Shown here piece by piece: positions 9,326 to 22,335 of a DNA stretch of 64,000 nt. A program made the translations under genes and the position numbers. The stretch's first letter is position 1; the number at the start of each line of letters is the position of its first letter. A model generated the notes under the pieces. It saw only the letters and a list, made by a program, of their open reading frames with translations. It ran no database searches and had not been told where the DNA came from. The stretch is from Amblyomma americanum (lineage: Eukaryota; Arthropoda; Arachnida; Ixodida; Ixodidae), in assembly GCF_052857255.1 (NCBI RefSeq), contig NC_135505.1, forward strand, positions 136,518,356 through 136,582,355. Direction: 5' to 3'.

Positions 9326-9920
9326 CGGTGAATCGTCTTAAGTAGTAAGCTGGTTAACTAATTTTTAATAATTAACTTTTTAACTAGTAGAGTTAGGTGC
9401 CTAGTTGCAATTATAGATTTGTAGTCGGTCATTGAAGAGGGCCTTTAGGGGTATTTTGAAATAAATAAATAAATATCCATATCAGTTTTTAGGATTTTGA
9501 GAACGTGATTACCCTTGGCACTGTGGCTCGACAAAATTTGGCTTTTTCGACTAGTTACGTGCACTGGAGGGGTTGCTTTGTCTGCATGCTTTCGAAAGCG
9601 CATGCATTTTCGCACGGTGCAGCCAAATTTTGTCGAGCCACAGCGGCGAGGGTAATCGGATTTTCGGAATTCTAAAAACTGATATGGCTATTACTAAAGA
9701 CTGGCTGCAACTCTTTAAATGCAACTAGGTGCCTAACTGTACTAGTTAAAAATTTAATTATTAAAAATTAGTTAACCAGCTTACTACTTAAGACGATTCA
9801 CCGGTTTTCTGGTGTCCGCCAACACTGGTAATACTATGCCGCAAAAGCCATCTTTTTACCCCAAAAAGCCTATTGCTGAAAAATTTTTGAAAGTGTTCGC
9901 TGAATATCCGGTATATTATC
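9092..9920. mobile_element. Foldback DNA element, copy 1
   Basis: The inner part (9321-9806) folds on itself almost completely: the left arm starts GAAACCGGTGAATCGTCTTA and its reverse complement ends at about 9806, meeting near 9580. Outside lies a second arm of about 110 bp (right copy 9807-9918) with TTTGAAAGTGTTCGCTGA and a GGTATA-type terminus. On the left, this outer arm has been converted into the palindrome at 9066-9325. No transposase is present. A second copy lies at 26055-26730. The superfamily is unassigned; I recall similar GGTGTTTCAGC-type termini in other arthropod repeats. Confidence 0.75.
9434..9475 (+). repeat. Small retroelement tail inserted in the foldback arm
   Basis: About 42 bp are present in the left arm and absent from the matching place in the right arm. 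The extra sequence (GAGGGCCTTTAGGGGT, then AAATAAATAAATAAATA) matches, in reverse complement, the 49455-49490 region (TTTATTTATTTATTCGATAA, then CCCCTAAAGGCCCTC). This is a severely truncated insertion of that element's 3' end. Confidence 0.65.
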
Positions 9921-10702
9921 CGCATTGCGCACCCGCACCTAAATCCATTCTCACTTTTAGATTTCACCCAGAGCTTCTCTGACCCGGGCTTGTTCTTTAA
10001 TCCATCCAGTCTTTCAACGTTAGCACTGCCATTTTCATAGCTCGGTGCTCTGTCCACAGTCTCGTTCAAAAACCACTTTCCTAGCCTCCAGGCTTCAGTA
10101 TGCAAATGTTGGGCACTCTTGGTTTTCAGTGTTCGTGGCACCTCTTGTTGAATCCGACGAGAAACAAAACGTGAAACATGCCCATCCTTGCGAACACAAC
10201 AGGATATTGTTTCTTCGTGTCTACACTAACATCCTTGAAAGGCCTGTGACACTGTTATGTATTTTAGTTGTAAAAAAACAACTTCAGTCGAACATTTCCG
10301 GCTACGTTACACTTAGCTACAAAGGCTTCGATTCAACTTTTTCAGCTGTAGCGTCTCACGTCGCATTCAGTCGTAAACAACACCCCTTTCTGATTTCGTC
10401 ACATTGTATTGTGTCCGCCAGAAAGTACGTGTAGCGCTAGACGAACTATTTTAACTGTGAAAACTATATCTCACGTTATGTCGCGTTTGGGTGCGCACAG
10501 TGTGACAGTGTAGTCTTTCGTTCGGTGGGAACTGTTCACGCAAACTTGTCCGTCCAGTTGTTGGTTAGTACATTTCCCTGTTTCTCACATTAATACTTTG
10601 GTATGGTTGGGTTACCTGTTCAACGGCGTTTGACGACCTTGCATTGTTTATGTTCTCCACTGTTTAGACCCCTACTCTTACCATTTACTGTGCCTCTATT
10701 CT
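9921..10702. other. No gene seen
   Basis: Unique-looking sequence between the foldback element and the compound microsatellite. A 129-codon frame at 10045-10434 resembles nothing known and has no splice or promoter context. Confidence 0.4.
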
Positions 10703-13560
<2,858 letters not shown>

Positions 13561-13767
13561 ATGTTGAAATAAGGAATTTGACTCTCAATGCAGCCAAAGC
13601 TAAGACAAACAAACAAACAAACAAACAACTAAAATGTTGATGTTGAAATAAAGTATCTGACTCCTCAGTGCAGCCAAAGCCCAAAACAAACAAACAAACA
13701 AACAATCAAAGAAACAAACAAACAAACAAACAAACAAACAAACAAACAAACAAACAAACAAACAAAC
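13561..13767. repeat. 79-bp tandem duplication with (CAAA)n tracts
   Basis: A unit beginning ATGTTGAAATAA and containing GCAGCCAAAGC starts at 13561 and again at 13640; each copy ends in a CAAA microsatellite, five units in the first and then about 20, interrupted, in the second (13683-13767). The unit plus CAAA tail resembles a retroelement 3' end that was tandemly duplicated, but I cannot name the element. Confidence 0.7.
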
Positions 13768-16060
13768 CGCTTTGTTCGACACCGCGCTTCAACTTGGTCG
13801 TCACTGCAGCCAACTGTTTGCACTGCCTGGCTGTAAAGCGCAACAGAGTGAAAGCGCCGCATCGGCGTCTTAAAATAGCACCCAGGTGGCGCCACTCGAC
13901 GAAGCGCCGGAGGCGAAATAGCGAGCCCCGATCTCCGCCAGCTCCCTCCTTTCCCGTCCTGAGGAGAAAGGAAAAGGCCGTTTTAAGGAGACACGGAGGG
14001 GGAGGAGGGATGCGGCGAGCGAGGCCCAAACTGAAGCGAGAGGGTGTAAAAGTGGCGCAAGCCACGGACATGCATAAAACGGGAAAGGGGAAGCGTTTCA
14101 AAGTAGGGATGGGGAAGAAAGGAGAGACAGGATTGTAGAGAGGGGGATCGTTTCGACGGTGCTGTTGCCACACAGAGAGGAGATGCTCATGGATATGTAC
14201 CCGTGTATACACACACGTACACGCGAGGCACAGTAGAAAGAAGCTTTCTTTGGCTCCTCTTCAACGTTGTCTCCCGCTTCCCGAATAGGGAGAAGAAATT
14301 CAAGGTCAGCCGCCGGTCGCCCCTATCGACCACGATCTGTGGCCTTCAAAGCTGCTGCAGCGACGTCGTCTTCTTCGGCCCCCTGCTGCCGTCGGAAGAG
14401 CTCCCCGTCTTGCTGTCTCCGGTTTGGTACATCCGAGAGATATCCCCGTTTCTTCCCTAAAAGGGGAAAAGAAGAAAGAAGACACGCATAAAATGAAACA
14501 AGTATGGGGAAATAGGGAAGAAACTCCGTGAAGCAGGCCATCCAAAGGAAGAGATAGCTGCGTCGCCACCTAGACGCGGTGGCTCCGGCATTCTGTCAAC
14601 AGATCTCTTTGCCCTCCTGTTGCGGAAACATGTTTTGTCCGTGCCACGAATAAAAGAAGAAATATAGAAAGGTAGAGAGGAGAGAACGATGACAGAAATA
14701 ATGCAGGGAAGGAAGAAAGAAAGCCTTCGGCGAAGAGGCACGTGAAAGGCGCAGGGCGCGCCATCGTTGGCTCGGTTTTGCTTCCGAGCAAAAAGACGAT
14801 GAAAACAGAAAAAAGGGAGAATAAGGAAAAGGAAAGGAGAGAGTCGGTCGGTTGGCCGTCTTGTATTCCATCTTGCACGTGTCGCGTCTTGTTCTGCTCG
14901 TTTAAGGCTTGGCACTCGGGCCGTTAGAGGGCGACAGAAGCCTCCGTGCTGCATGCTTCTTCCCAAGCGGAAGCAAGTTGGATGTTGACCGTTTCGCTTC
15001 TGGCTGGGCCGTCACGTAACGTCACGTGACGTATGATGGGCACTTTATTTTTCACCCTGGAAATAACGACGAACTTTTCTCATTTCAATGCGAGTCATGG
15101 TTCATACTTTGCTTGAATCGATGCTGCGTGGACTTGCCACACGGTGTGACCAATAAGACGTGATGGATGGCTTGGTTGTAGAGGGAGGTGTTTAATGATG
15201 CGTTATGGAAGTAACGCAATGTCGGACAAACGCCTGGCAGTTGTTGATGTTTAGGGAAGTGTATAGAAGTCACCGAACCAGACCAAACCACCAAAAATGT
15301 CCAACATAATTTCGATTCCGACGATTTTACACTGCGTTTTCAGCATGCGGGACAAAAACCATTTCAGAACCAAACCTAACCTAACCTAAGCGGACCTAGC
15401 TTAGCTTAACCTAAACTACATAACGTAACGTAACGGAATGTAAACATAAAAACCTATTATTTGGATGCTTTCCTTTCACCGCAAAGTTTTTTAGGCGGTA
15501 AATGACTGAAAACGCCACCATGTATGAAAAAGTAGCCAACGTGAAAGCGCTCAGAAAGATCCTGGTTAAAAATCTTTTGGAACAATGTTTTCTCGCGTGC
15601 TGTGGGAAAAATTACGGTTTCTGGTGGTTTTGATGCTTATTCGGTGTAGATATGTTCGTACCGCTAGGTACCCTTTCTTTAGTACACTGGAGTTTTTATT
15701 TAATTTGAACTCGCTTTATTTGAACTACCGGCTAACTCGAACTAACAATTTGCATTTCAAAGTCCGCATGTTTCTAAAAAAATTTCGATCCCATTTGTGT
15801 TTCAAGGTTCGACTATATTTTAATTCCGAGAAAGAACAGCAACCTTGAGATTGAACTTGCGTTCTAACGTACAACATTTGTCCCTAAAGTTTCGAGACTG
15901 GTTTATTTTCTTCTCTAGAAATTATTCCCCAAAACAAATGTTGGTGCTTAGGTAAAGCGCCATCCTTTCGGGCTAACCTGATCTATTTATGTTAATTGTT
16001 GTGGCAGCCGCTAGATGGCACTACATGTAGAAAAATACGTTGTCACTAGTCGTCTCTGCA
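13768..16060. other. No gene confirmed; GC-rich then AT-rich block
   Basis: 13.80-15.05 kb is GC- and purine-rich, with long overlapping minus-strand frames (13706-14212 and 14457-14966, about 168 codons each). Their Ser/Phe/Arg-rich composition follows base composition and matches no family. CACGTAACGTCACGTGACGT at about 15011-15030 is a dense E-box/CRE-like palindrome. Short CCTAA repeats lie at about 15375-15390. The rest, to 16060, is AT-rich and unremarkable. Confidence 0.35.
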
Positions 16061-16085
16061 TTCTACTGTGAGTGAATGTGGAGAG

Positions 16086-16570
16086 ATGGACGTCCACATC
16101 CAACAGCGTGTAAACATAAAATTCTGTGTGAAGCTTGGCAAAACAGCCACACAGATGTATGAGCTCTTTCGTGACGCTTACGGCAACGAGACATTATCGC
16201 GGGCGCGAGTTTTCTTCGAGTGGCACAAGAGGTTGGTTTCGGGGAGTCATCATCATCATCATCATCAGCCTTACTACACCCACTGCAGGGCAAAGGCCTC
16301 TCCCATGTCTCTCCAATTAACCCGGGGAGTACGGGGAGTACGTCGGTGGAAAACGACACAAGGCAGGGGCGCCCTTCAACCTCACGGAATGAAAGCAACG
16401 CTTCTCGGATCAGGGAAATCGTACAGGAAGAGCGCACCATTACAGTCCGCATGCTATGAGATGCTCTGGACATTAGTAAAACAACATTCCACCAAATTGT
16501 GTGTGAGAACTTGGGGAAACGAAAGCTTAATGCCAGACTTGTGGCAAGCGCTCCCACTCCACCCCCGCCC
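16086..16570 (+). pseudogene. mariner transposase N-terminal remnant
   Basis: From the ATG at 16086 the frame reads a typical Mos1-like DNA-binding start (QQRVNIKFCVKLGKTAT and YELFRDAYG, then LSRARVFFEWHKR), which is the first helix-turn-helix that binds the transposon ends. It is broken at 16248 by an inserted LINE tail and resumes at about 16335 with the linker and second HTH region (GRPSTSRN, then RIREIVQEERTITVRML). A stop follows that Leu (TGA at 16457), then more recognisable sequence (DALDISKTTFHQIV, LNARLV) to the C-run at 16566. The catalytic DDD domain, roughly the last two thirds of a normal 345-residue protein, is missing. The element cannot be active. Confidence 0.85.
16240..16330 (-). 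mobile_element. RTE LINE 3' end inserted in the mariner gene
   Basis: The 75-bp insert at 16248-16322 begins with (CAT)6 and contains, on the minus strand, GGAGAGACATGGGAGAGGCC, the conserved 3' end of an RTE-type LINE also seen at 24244 and 39800. It is flanked by CGGGGAGT at 16240-16247 and 16323-16330. A third copy, CGGGGAGT at 16332-16339, is a separate 9-bp tandem duplication, and the mariner reading continues in frame from it. Only the last 75 bases of the LINE were copied. Confidence 0.8.
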
Positions 16571-16624
16571 CCCCCCCCCCCCCCAACCCTCCGCCGAGAT
16601 GTCGTGATCATTGCCAGCATTAAA

Positions 16625-17776
16625 TGACGTCACAATAGCAAGGTCGTACGACCTATTGTCGTCGGTCACATGATCTATTAATTTTCAATAGGTCCTCTGA
16701 CGCATGCGACTCATTGTAAGTCCTCATGACTGTCTCGCACATGCATAGCTACCATGCTTCCCCTTAACAAAAGACGCTACAGCTTGGGATACATTACCTC
16801 TAAGCCTCCATAATTTTTTTTTCAGCGACAGCTGTTAGTGGATCATTCCTATATGGCGCATCCGGCGTAGTTGAGATCGGCGTTGTAGAAGCCTATCACG
16901 TGGTCGGCTTCGGCCATGTGATCAGATCTGGTCACGCGATCGTGCTCCGTGCCTGCCGTTATTGCGAGCATGGAGTCATTAGAATGCGCTACCCGCTCAT
17001 AGATCACATGACTAGTCGACCTTTGATTAGTTCAAGTACGAGCGCCAAAGTTGGCCGCGTTGATTATGAAAGAAAAGAAACAGATGTCAAGGTTCAAGGA
17101 TGTCAAGAGAAAAAAGGTTCGTAGGGCGCAACAGACTACAGGGTGATGCAACACCCGCCACAGCTGCACCGATCAAATGCATTAATGAGAAAGCGTAACT
17201 GTAAAGTTTTCTTTTTTTTTTTCTGACGCTTGAGAAGTATGCACCAGTGCCCACAACTACGACCAACCAAAGGATTGTGTTGTAACCTTGCGTCACGTGT
17301 TTGTATACATTTAAGAATGAGTTGAAATTATCGTTGCTTCTTCCAAACTTCTTTCTTTCCCACTGTTTTTTTTTTTTTTGCTCTTGAGGCTTACACCGCA
17401 GCCCAGGACCGTCGTCGAGAACAGAGTCTTGGCTCAACCCGCGCCATGGTGAAGGCACCATAGCATTAGCCGGTAAAAAAAAAAGTCGGTTGATGGCGTT
17501 ATAATGTATTGCAGACTGGGGCAACCGGCGTCGTCTGTCATCTTTCAAACCCTTCCTTCTGGTACGCCGCGCCCTCTGCGACGCCCGCCCAAGCAAAGAT
17601 CGCACGTGGGAGCCGAGGTTTGGAGGCTCCATAAAGAAGGCTTCCACATCAAAAGCGGGTTAAGGAGCCAGTCTCGAAACCATCGCGGGGACCGCCTTTC
17701 GATTTCGTAAAGTTTGTCGACACCGTAAACAAGGCTGGAATCTGTTGTCGCTACACTGGCGGGCAAGAAAAATGAA
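16625..17776. other. No gene seen
   Basis: Unique-looking sequence with several GTCACATGATC / ATCACGTGG-like motifs (16665-17010). CAGCGACAGCTGTTAGTGG at about 16825 is shared with the 20577-20630 repeat. The minus-strand frame 17087-17647 is interrupted by homopolymers and is not convincing. Confidence 0.4.
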
Positions 17777-17998
17777 CAGAAGGCAACAAAGAAAGGGTCG
17801 AAGAAAGAAAGGAATAAGAAAAGGAAGGAAGAAGGAAAGAAAGAAGAAATGAAGGAAAGAAGGAAAGAAAGAAGGAATGAAGGAAAGAAGGAAAGAAAGA
17901 AAGGAAGGAAGGAAGGAAGGAAGGAAGGAAGGAAGGAAGAAAGAAAGAGAGAAAAAGAACGAAAGAAAGAAATAAATAAGGAAAGAAAGAAAGACATC
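17777..17998. repeat. Polypurine (GAAA/GGAA)n tract
   Basis: More than 200 bp made almost only of A and G on the plus strand, with a clean GGAA core at about 17900-17937. The Phe/Ser/Leu-rich minus-strand frames here are artefacts of this tract. Confidence 0.9.
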
Positions 17999-18078
17999 AA
18001 ATGTTTTGTTTCCACACACTAGAGTAAACGAGACAGTGGAGAAAAGTTAGTCAAAAACAAAAAGGTGGAAGCTTAGTG

Positions 18079-18175
18079 ACCATGGAAGGAACGAAAGATA
18101 GAAATAAAGAAAGAAAAAAGAAAAGAAGAAAAGCAGGCAAGGAAGAAAGAGCGAAAGAAAGACGAAAAATGACTC
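18079..18175. repeat. Second polypurine (GAAA)n tract
   Basis: Degenerate GAAA-rich sequence separated from the previous tract by about 80 bp of mixed sequence; probably one old microsatellite. Confidence 0.7.
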
Positions 18176-19337
18176 AAAAAGTGTAAACTCAGGCCAAAGT
18201 GGAGAAAAATCGAAACCCGTCTTCAGTGGTTCCGTTGACGGCGGTTTCGAAACCTCCCCTCCTCCTGCACTGTGACCAACGGCACCCATCTTTTGAAGAC
18301 GAGTAGAAAACTCACTGAATTAGTTAAACGAAAACCTGCACCAAGCGTAGAGCGAAAATGTTTTGACTCGTTCGTGAGACCTCATGGGATATCTTGTTCG
18401 ATTCTGCTTGTGAGGTCTCCCCACTGTTTTTTTTTTCTTCTTGGAATGAGGAAAGATAAAGCTGACGCCTTTCTCGTCCGCCTACGCATCTTTGATCTAT
18501 TTCGCCCATTTCATCTTCCTGTGCTGTTGTATATACATCGCACACCCGCTCTGAATCGGTTATGTTGGCGGACTCGGAGTGGCGCGTTTTTTCGTTGGCT
18601 TTTAGACACGGGCCCGGCGCGAATTCGCTGTCTCCTGTCCCGACCAAAAGCGTCCCGGAAACTCTCCTTTCTACTTGCTTTCAGGTCACGGCGGTCTCTG
18701 GAAAACCTTTACCGCTTTGCGGTTCGTTCTTTCGGACAAACGGTTATCCTGTGTATTGCCGCCTGTTTAAATGTCGGCGACTGCCACTTCCTTTCCTTGT
18801 ATCCAGTGCACGATGTGCTGCATTGATTTCAGATCTTTTTTTTCTGCTAGTTTTGTTGACTTCTACGTTTGCTGCGACTTTTTGAAACTTATAGTTTGTA
18901 GTTATGTTAAAAGTATTCCTCAAACGATAACGATTATCACTGATATACTATGTTTTGAGAGAAAACTATTAACTGCAACCGGAGACTATCTTAGCCTACG
19001 TAGATAAATAGGGCGAGTGTCGGGCTAGTATTAACAGTGACGTCCGCAGGCAGACGCTTCTTGTTTGCAGTTGACTTTCTATTGCCTGATTGCTATTAAG
19101 CCTCTCGTTTCTTCAGCGCAGATTATCTTAAAACGTGTTAGTTCTGTTCGGTTTAATGGAGTAGAGAAGATTAAGGCCGTCATGGTGTAAACGCAGGGCT
19201 GTTACTTGTCTTTTTAGGCCGAAGCGCGTGCTTAACATTGCGCAACATTGCGAGTAAGGCGTTTAGTTCACTGCAATGTCTTGGTTTGTTGCAGCTGTAG
19301 CCCACCTTCCTTCTCCCCCTCTCCAAACTTTGCAATA
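18176..19337. other. No gene confirmed
   Basis: A 184-codon plus-strand frame (18272-18826) spans the region, but its Leu/Arg/Ser-rich product resembles no family, and overlapping frames exist on the other strand. No splice or promoter context supports it. Confidence 0.35.
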
Positions 19338-19500
19338 GCCTTAAGCATATTATTTATTTTATTCATTTATTTAACAATACTGCAGGCTCCTCCTGGTGTC
19401 CAAGCAGGAGTGGGAAGAGAAGCACGAACCAAAACACAAATACAAAAGAGGCAAAGAACAAAAATTATGCATTTACACTTTTCAAACTGGCATTTGTAAT
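19338..19500 (-). repeat. Probable retroelement 3' end (aata-tail type)
   Basis: ATTATTTATTTTATTCATTT, then AACAATACTGCAGGC and an A-rich stretch, has the layout of minus-strand retroelement 3' ends seen at 49455 and 58843: an (AAAT)n tail followed inwards by a short conserved terminal motif. No coding part remains and the family is not identified. Confidence 0.4.
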
Positions 19501-20576
19501 CATTCGCGTTGTTTTTTCGATAACTATTGACAACAGTAAGCTGCTTTAAGTTTATTTTTACTATCTGGATCCCTATTTTCTATGTTTCTTTTTCTCTCTG
19601 GTTCAAAGAGTGCGGGGAGCGGCTACCGCCAATGGTGTCACGGATTAAGGGACTACCACCCAGGCAAGAGAGCGGTGAAACCATCCACTCCCCCCTAAAA
19701 CCCACCGCAGTGCAATCCAGTAAAGATTTTACCACCGCCACCTACTTCAGCACAGCATTTCAAAGCGATCCATAGAAGTTCATCTGGGAGCAGAATTTTC
19801 AGAAAGCCCCCTTGTTCGTAATGAGCCAACGTCGAATCAAGAAAGCAGCCCGCGCAAATGCAATTGCGGCAGGTGTTGACAGCGCACCTATTCTTACCTC
19901 GGCGCCGCTAATTTTAGTTCTGCCTCCGGTTACGAGTGCCAGATCATTACACAGGATCGGCGCAAACAGCGACCAAAGCGGATGCGACAATCACCGGAAA
20001 CTCGAGGCTGCACAAACCGCTTCTCTATTTCCTGGCGCAAGCGAAGCGACAAACACCGCCAAGAGGATACATGCCACTGGGTTTCGTTCTGTATCAGTTT
20101 ACCTTTTGTGCGACTTCACTTACGACTCTTTCGCGTTGTTCATTGCTTATAGTTTCTTGTTCAGACTACGAAATTCCCGCGTTTGTACAGAAACCGTGTG
20201 CATCCGACTTGGCTTCGTTTGCTGACACCGCCTTTTTCGTTTGTTGAATGCTAATAGAAACACCAACGCGCTTAGCATTACCATGCGTCGAGGTCCTTCC
20301 GCTTCTCCCGAAATATAGGGAGAGGTTTCCTCTGAGCGATAGTGGTCGAATAAATGGATCCTATTTGCACGATGCATCTGGTAAAAAAAAATTCAGCCTC
20401 TCCTCGCTTCGCTGAAACCTATACTGATGCAGAAACGCATTGAGGCGACATCGTGCGCGAGGTAATGCGGGGTTTATTTCGCCGAGTCTTATTTCGAGCG
20501 ACATTGTTTAGCTATCTACCAGCTCTTGTTTGTACGCCGCCACTCCGTTTGTTTTCCCACGTCTGCTGCTCGTTTT
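19501..20576. other. No gene confirmed
   Basis: The plus-strand frame 19812-20225 (137 codons) and overlapping frames lack any recognisable domain. No transposon ends were seen. Confidence 0.35.
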
Positions 20577-20630
20577 TACAGCGATAGCTGTTTATTTTTA
20601 CAGCGAGAGCTGTTATTGGCTCATCGTCCG
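20577..20630. repeat. Short dispersed repeat with internal 21-bp duplication
   Basis: TTTTTACAGCGATAGCTGTT is repeated directly as TTTTTACAGCGAGAGCTGTT, and the following TTATTGGCTCATC is also found in similar form at 16835-16850. Dispersed, but too short to classify. Confidence 0.45.
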
Positions 20631-20790
20631 GTTTCGTGGCGTAGACGTAAGGCTTGACGTCAGACTGCATGCAGGCTCGCTGTGGGAATCCTGTGTTTCT
20701 ACGGGTTGAAGGACAACAAGGGCACTAGATTACCGAGTTGCGAAATGGACTTTTCAATCCTATTCTTTTTCTCTTTCGGCCGCTTCATCA

Positions 20791-20816
20791 CCCCCCCCCC
20801 CCCCCCCCCCCCCCCC
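20791..20816. repeat. Poly-C tract (26 C)
   Basis: A run of 26 cytosines; its exact length may be affected by sequencing. Confidence 0.9.
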
Positions 20817-21297
20817 AATACGTGTAGGGTAGCCAGGAAAGAATTGTCTGTTTGACCTTCTTTCCTTACTTCAGTCGCCCTTACTCTCTCCATCTGTCTA
20901 TGCATTCTGGACAGCGCAACATTGAAGAAATGCGAGGGGCGTTCGCGTAATGTGACTCGGTCTTAGGCGTTAGTTGTGTGAGAAGGACGAAAAGGAAATA
21001 ATGCGTTCGCTGGTAAAGTTTCGAGTTTGTTTAACTGTATATGTCTGACATTTCAGTTATCGATTGAAAACGGAATGGATCACGTGACATAGTAATCTCA
21101 TGAGCCGTTTTAATCGATTATTTTGGGACCAAAAAGTTGATGCCTAATGATTCTTCGTGCGATGGCGGCCACAGGTGTTCGGAGGGGTTGGCAGTGGCAG
21201 GGTGTAGGGATAAAGGGGGCCTGGCTATATAAAAGCTGAGGCTGTATAAGCAATAAAGTGCCACTCTGCTTTCCCCATGAAAGATTGTTCACTCAGG
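20817..21297. other. No gene seen
   Basis: Unique-looking sequence between the poly-C run and the purine minisatellite. Confidence 0.4.
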
Positions 21298-21421
21298 GTG
21301 AGGAGAGAGGTAGAGGGTTATAAGAGAGAGAGGGGTGAGAAGAGAGGGAGAGGGTAATAAGAGAGAGAGAGTGATAAGAGAGGGAGAGGGTGAGAAGAGA
21401 GGGAGAGGGTGAGAATAGAGG
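21298..21421. repeat. Purine-rich minisatellite, unit about 20 bp
   Basis: Imperfect repeats of GAGAAGAGAGGGAGAGGGT-like units (about six), with TAATAAGAGAGAGAG variants on the left side. Confidence 0.75.
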
Positions 21422-21639
21422 GATGCCTTCTCTACCCTCGCCGCAGAAGGGCCTTGAATTTTCTGAGTGCCGCGTGCCAGCCAGGTATTCCTTGGAAAAT
21501 GAAAAACAAGTGAATTGACTCCGAATCGAAAATTAGTGACGATCTTCAGCGGACACTCTTTGCGGAGACTGGCGCAGCTAAAAAGGACACGCACGAAATG
21601 AGGACATACATGCATGGCGCGCTGGTCCAGCTTTCATGG

Positions 21640-21870
21640 ACAAACGTTTCGAATATTGTAATATTGTACAAGATAGCGTTGAGGAAATATTGAAGGTAAT
21701 GGTCCATTCTTCCAATGCGCAGCAAAACCTTTCTTGTAAAGTTTTTCTATCGCTCGACAGAAAACCAATGGGGAACGCCTTTGACGATAGGAAAAATGCT
21801 AATACCCAGAAAATGCAAGCCTATCGACGGGAGACCTGCGGATATATTGATTGTTATAGTGAGATGTGAC
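21640..21870 (+). repeat. Interspersed repeat family X, copy 2
   Basis: Aligns over about 200 bp with the reverse complement of 6640-6860 (ATTGAAGGTAATGGTCCA, CCTTTGACGATAGG, GACCTGCGGATAT). A 77-codon frame is open here, but the other copy has different reading-frame structure, so the similarity is at the DNA level and no protein function is claimed. Confidence 0.6.
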
Positions 21871-22096
21871 AAAATATAAAAAAACACGTTTTTAAACTCT
21901 TTCCCGCTGAAAAATGCTTTTGTCCAGAATTTCTGGGTATGTGTGCCCAATTTTCCACAGCGTTTACGCCCCCGTTGACGTCCCGGAACCTTCATTTTCG
22001 TGCTACCCGCAACTTGTGTCTGCAGCACGAGACTCCTGGAAGCACGCTATGCGTGTTCCGGTTAAGCTTGAGGCCGACTGTAACTGCCTCAAGGCC

Positions 22097-22335
22097 GCCG
22101 CGGTGGCTCATTGATTATGTCCCTAGGCTTCTGTCCCGAAAGACGCGGGTTCGATCCCGGCCGTGGCGGTCGAATTTTGATGGAGGCGAAATTCTAGATG
22201 CCCGTGTACTGTGCGATGACAGTGCACGTTGAAGAACCCCAGGTGGTCGATATTTCCGGAGCCCTTCACTACGGCGTCGCTCATAGCCTAAGTCACTTTG
22301 GGACGTTGAACTCCCATAACCCATAACACATAAAT
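22097..22335 (+). mobile_element. tRNA-derived SINE (Ruka-like, tail type I)
   Basis: Full-length or nearly so. It starts GCCGCGGTGGCTCATTGATT, with a decayed A-box region, and has an intact GGTTCGATCCC B box. The body contains TGGAGGCGAAATTCTAGATG and GTGCACGTTGAAGAACCCC, and the tail reads GGGACGTTGAACTCCCATAA followed by CCATAACACATAA. No flanking duplication was evident. Confidence 0.85.

Noticed and set aside
13706..14966. Two minus-strand frames of about 168 codons in GC-rich DNA
   Set aside because: Overlapping frames occur on both strands, composition follows the DNA, no domain is visible, and the first reads into the CAAA tract.
16250..16266. Run of six His codons in a plus-strand frame
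   Set aside because: It is the CAT tail of an inserted LINE end, not a metal-binding or tag sequence.
16063..16620. 185-codon minus-strand frame
   Set aside because: It is the shadow of the mariner remnant and its inserted LINE tail.
16640..17010. Inverted repeat joined by GTCACATGATCTAT / TAGATCACATGAC
   Set aside because: Only about 14 bp agree; no wider arms, so it may be chance.
18272..18826. 184-codon plus-strand frame
   Set aside because: No domain, no splice or promoter context, and competing frames on the other strand.
21298..21421. CRISPR-like spaced repeats
   Set aside because: Units are contiguous purine minisatellite without spacers, in a eukaryotic context.
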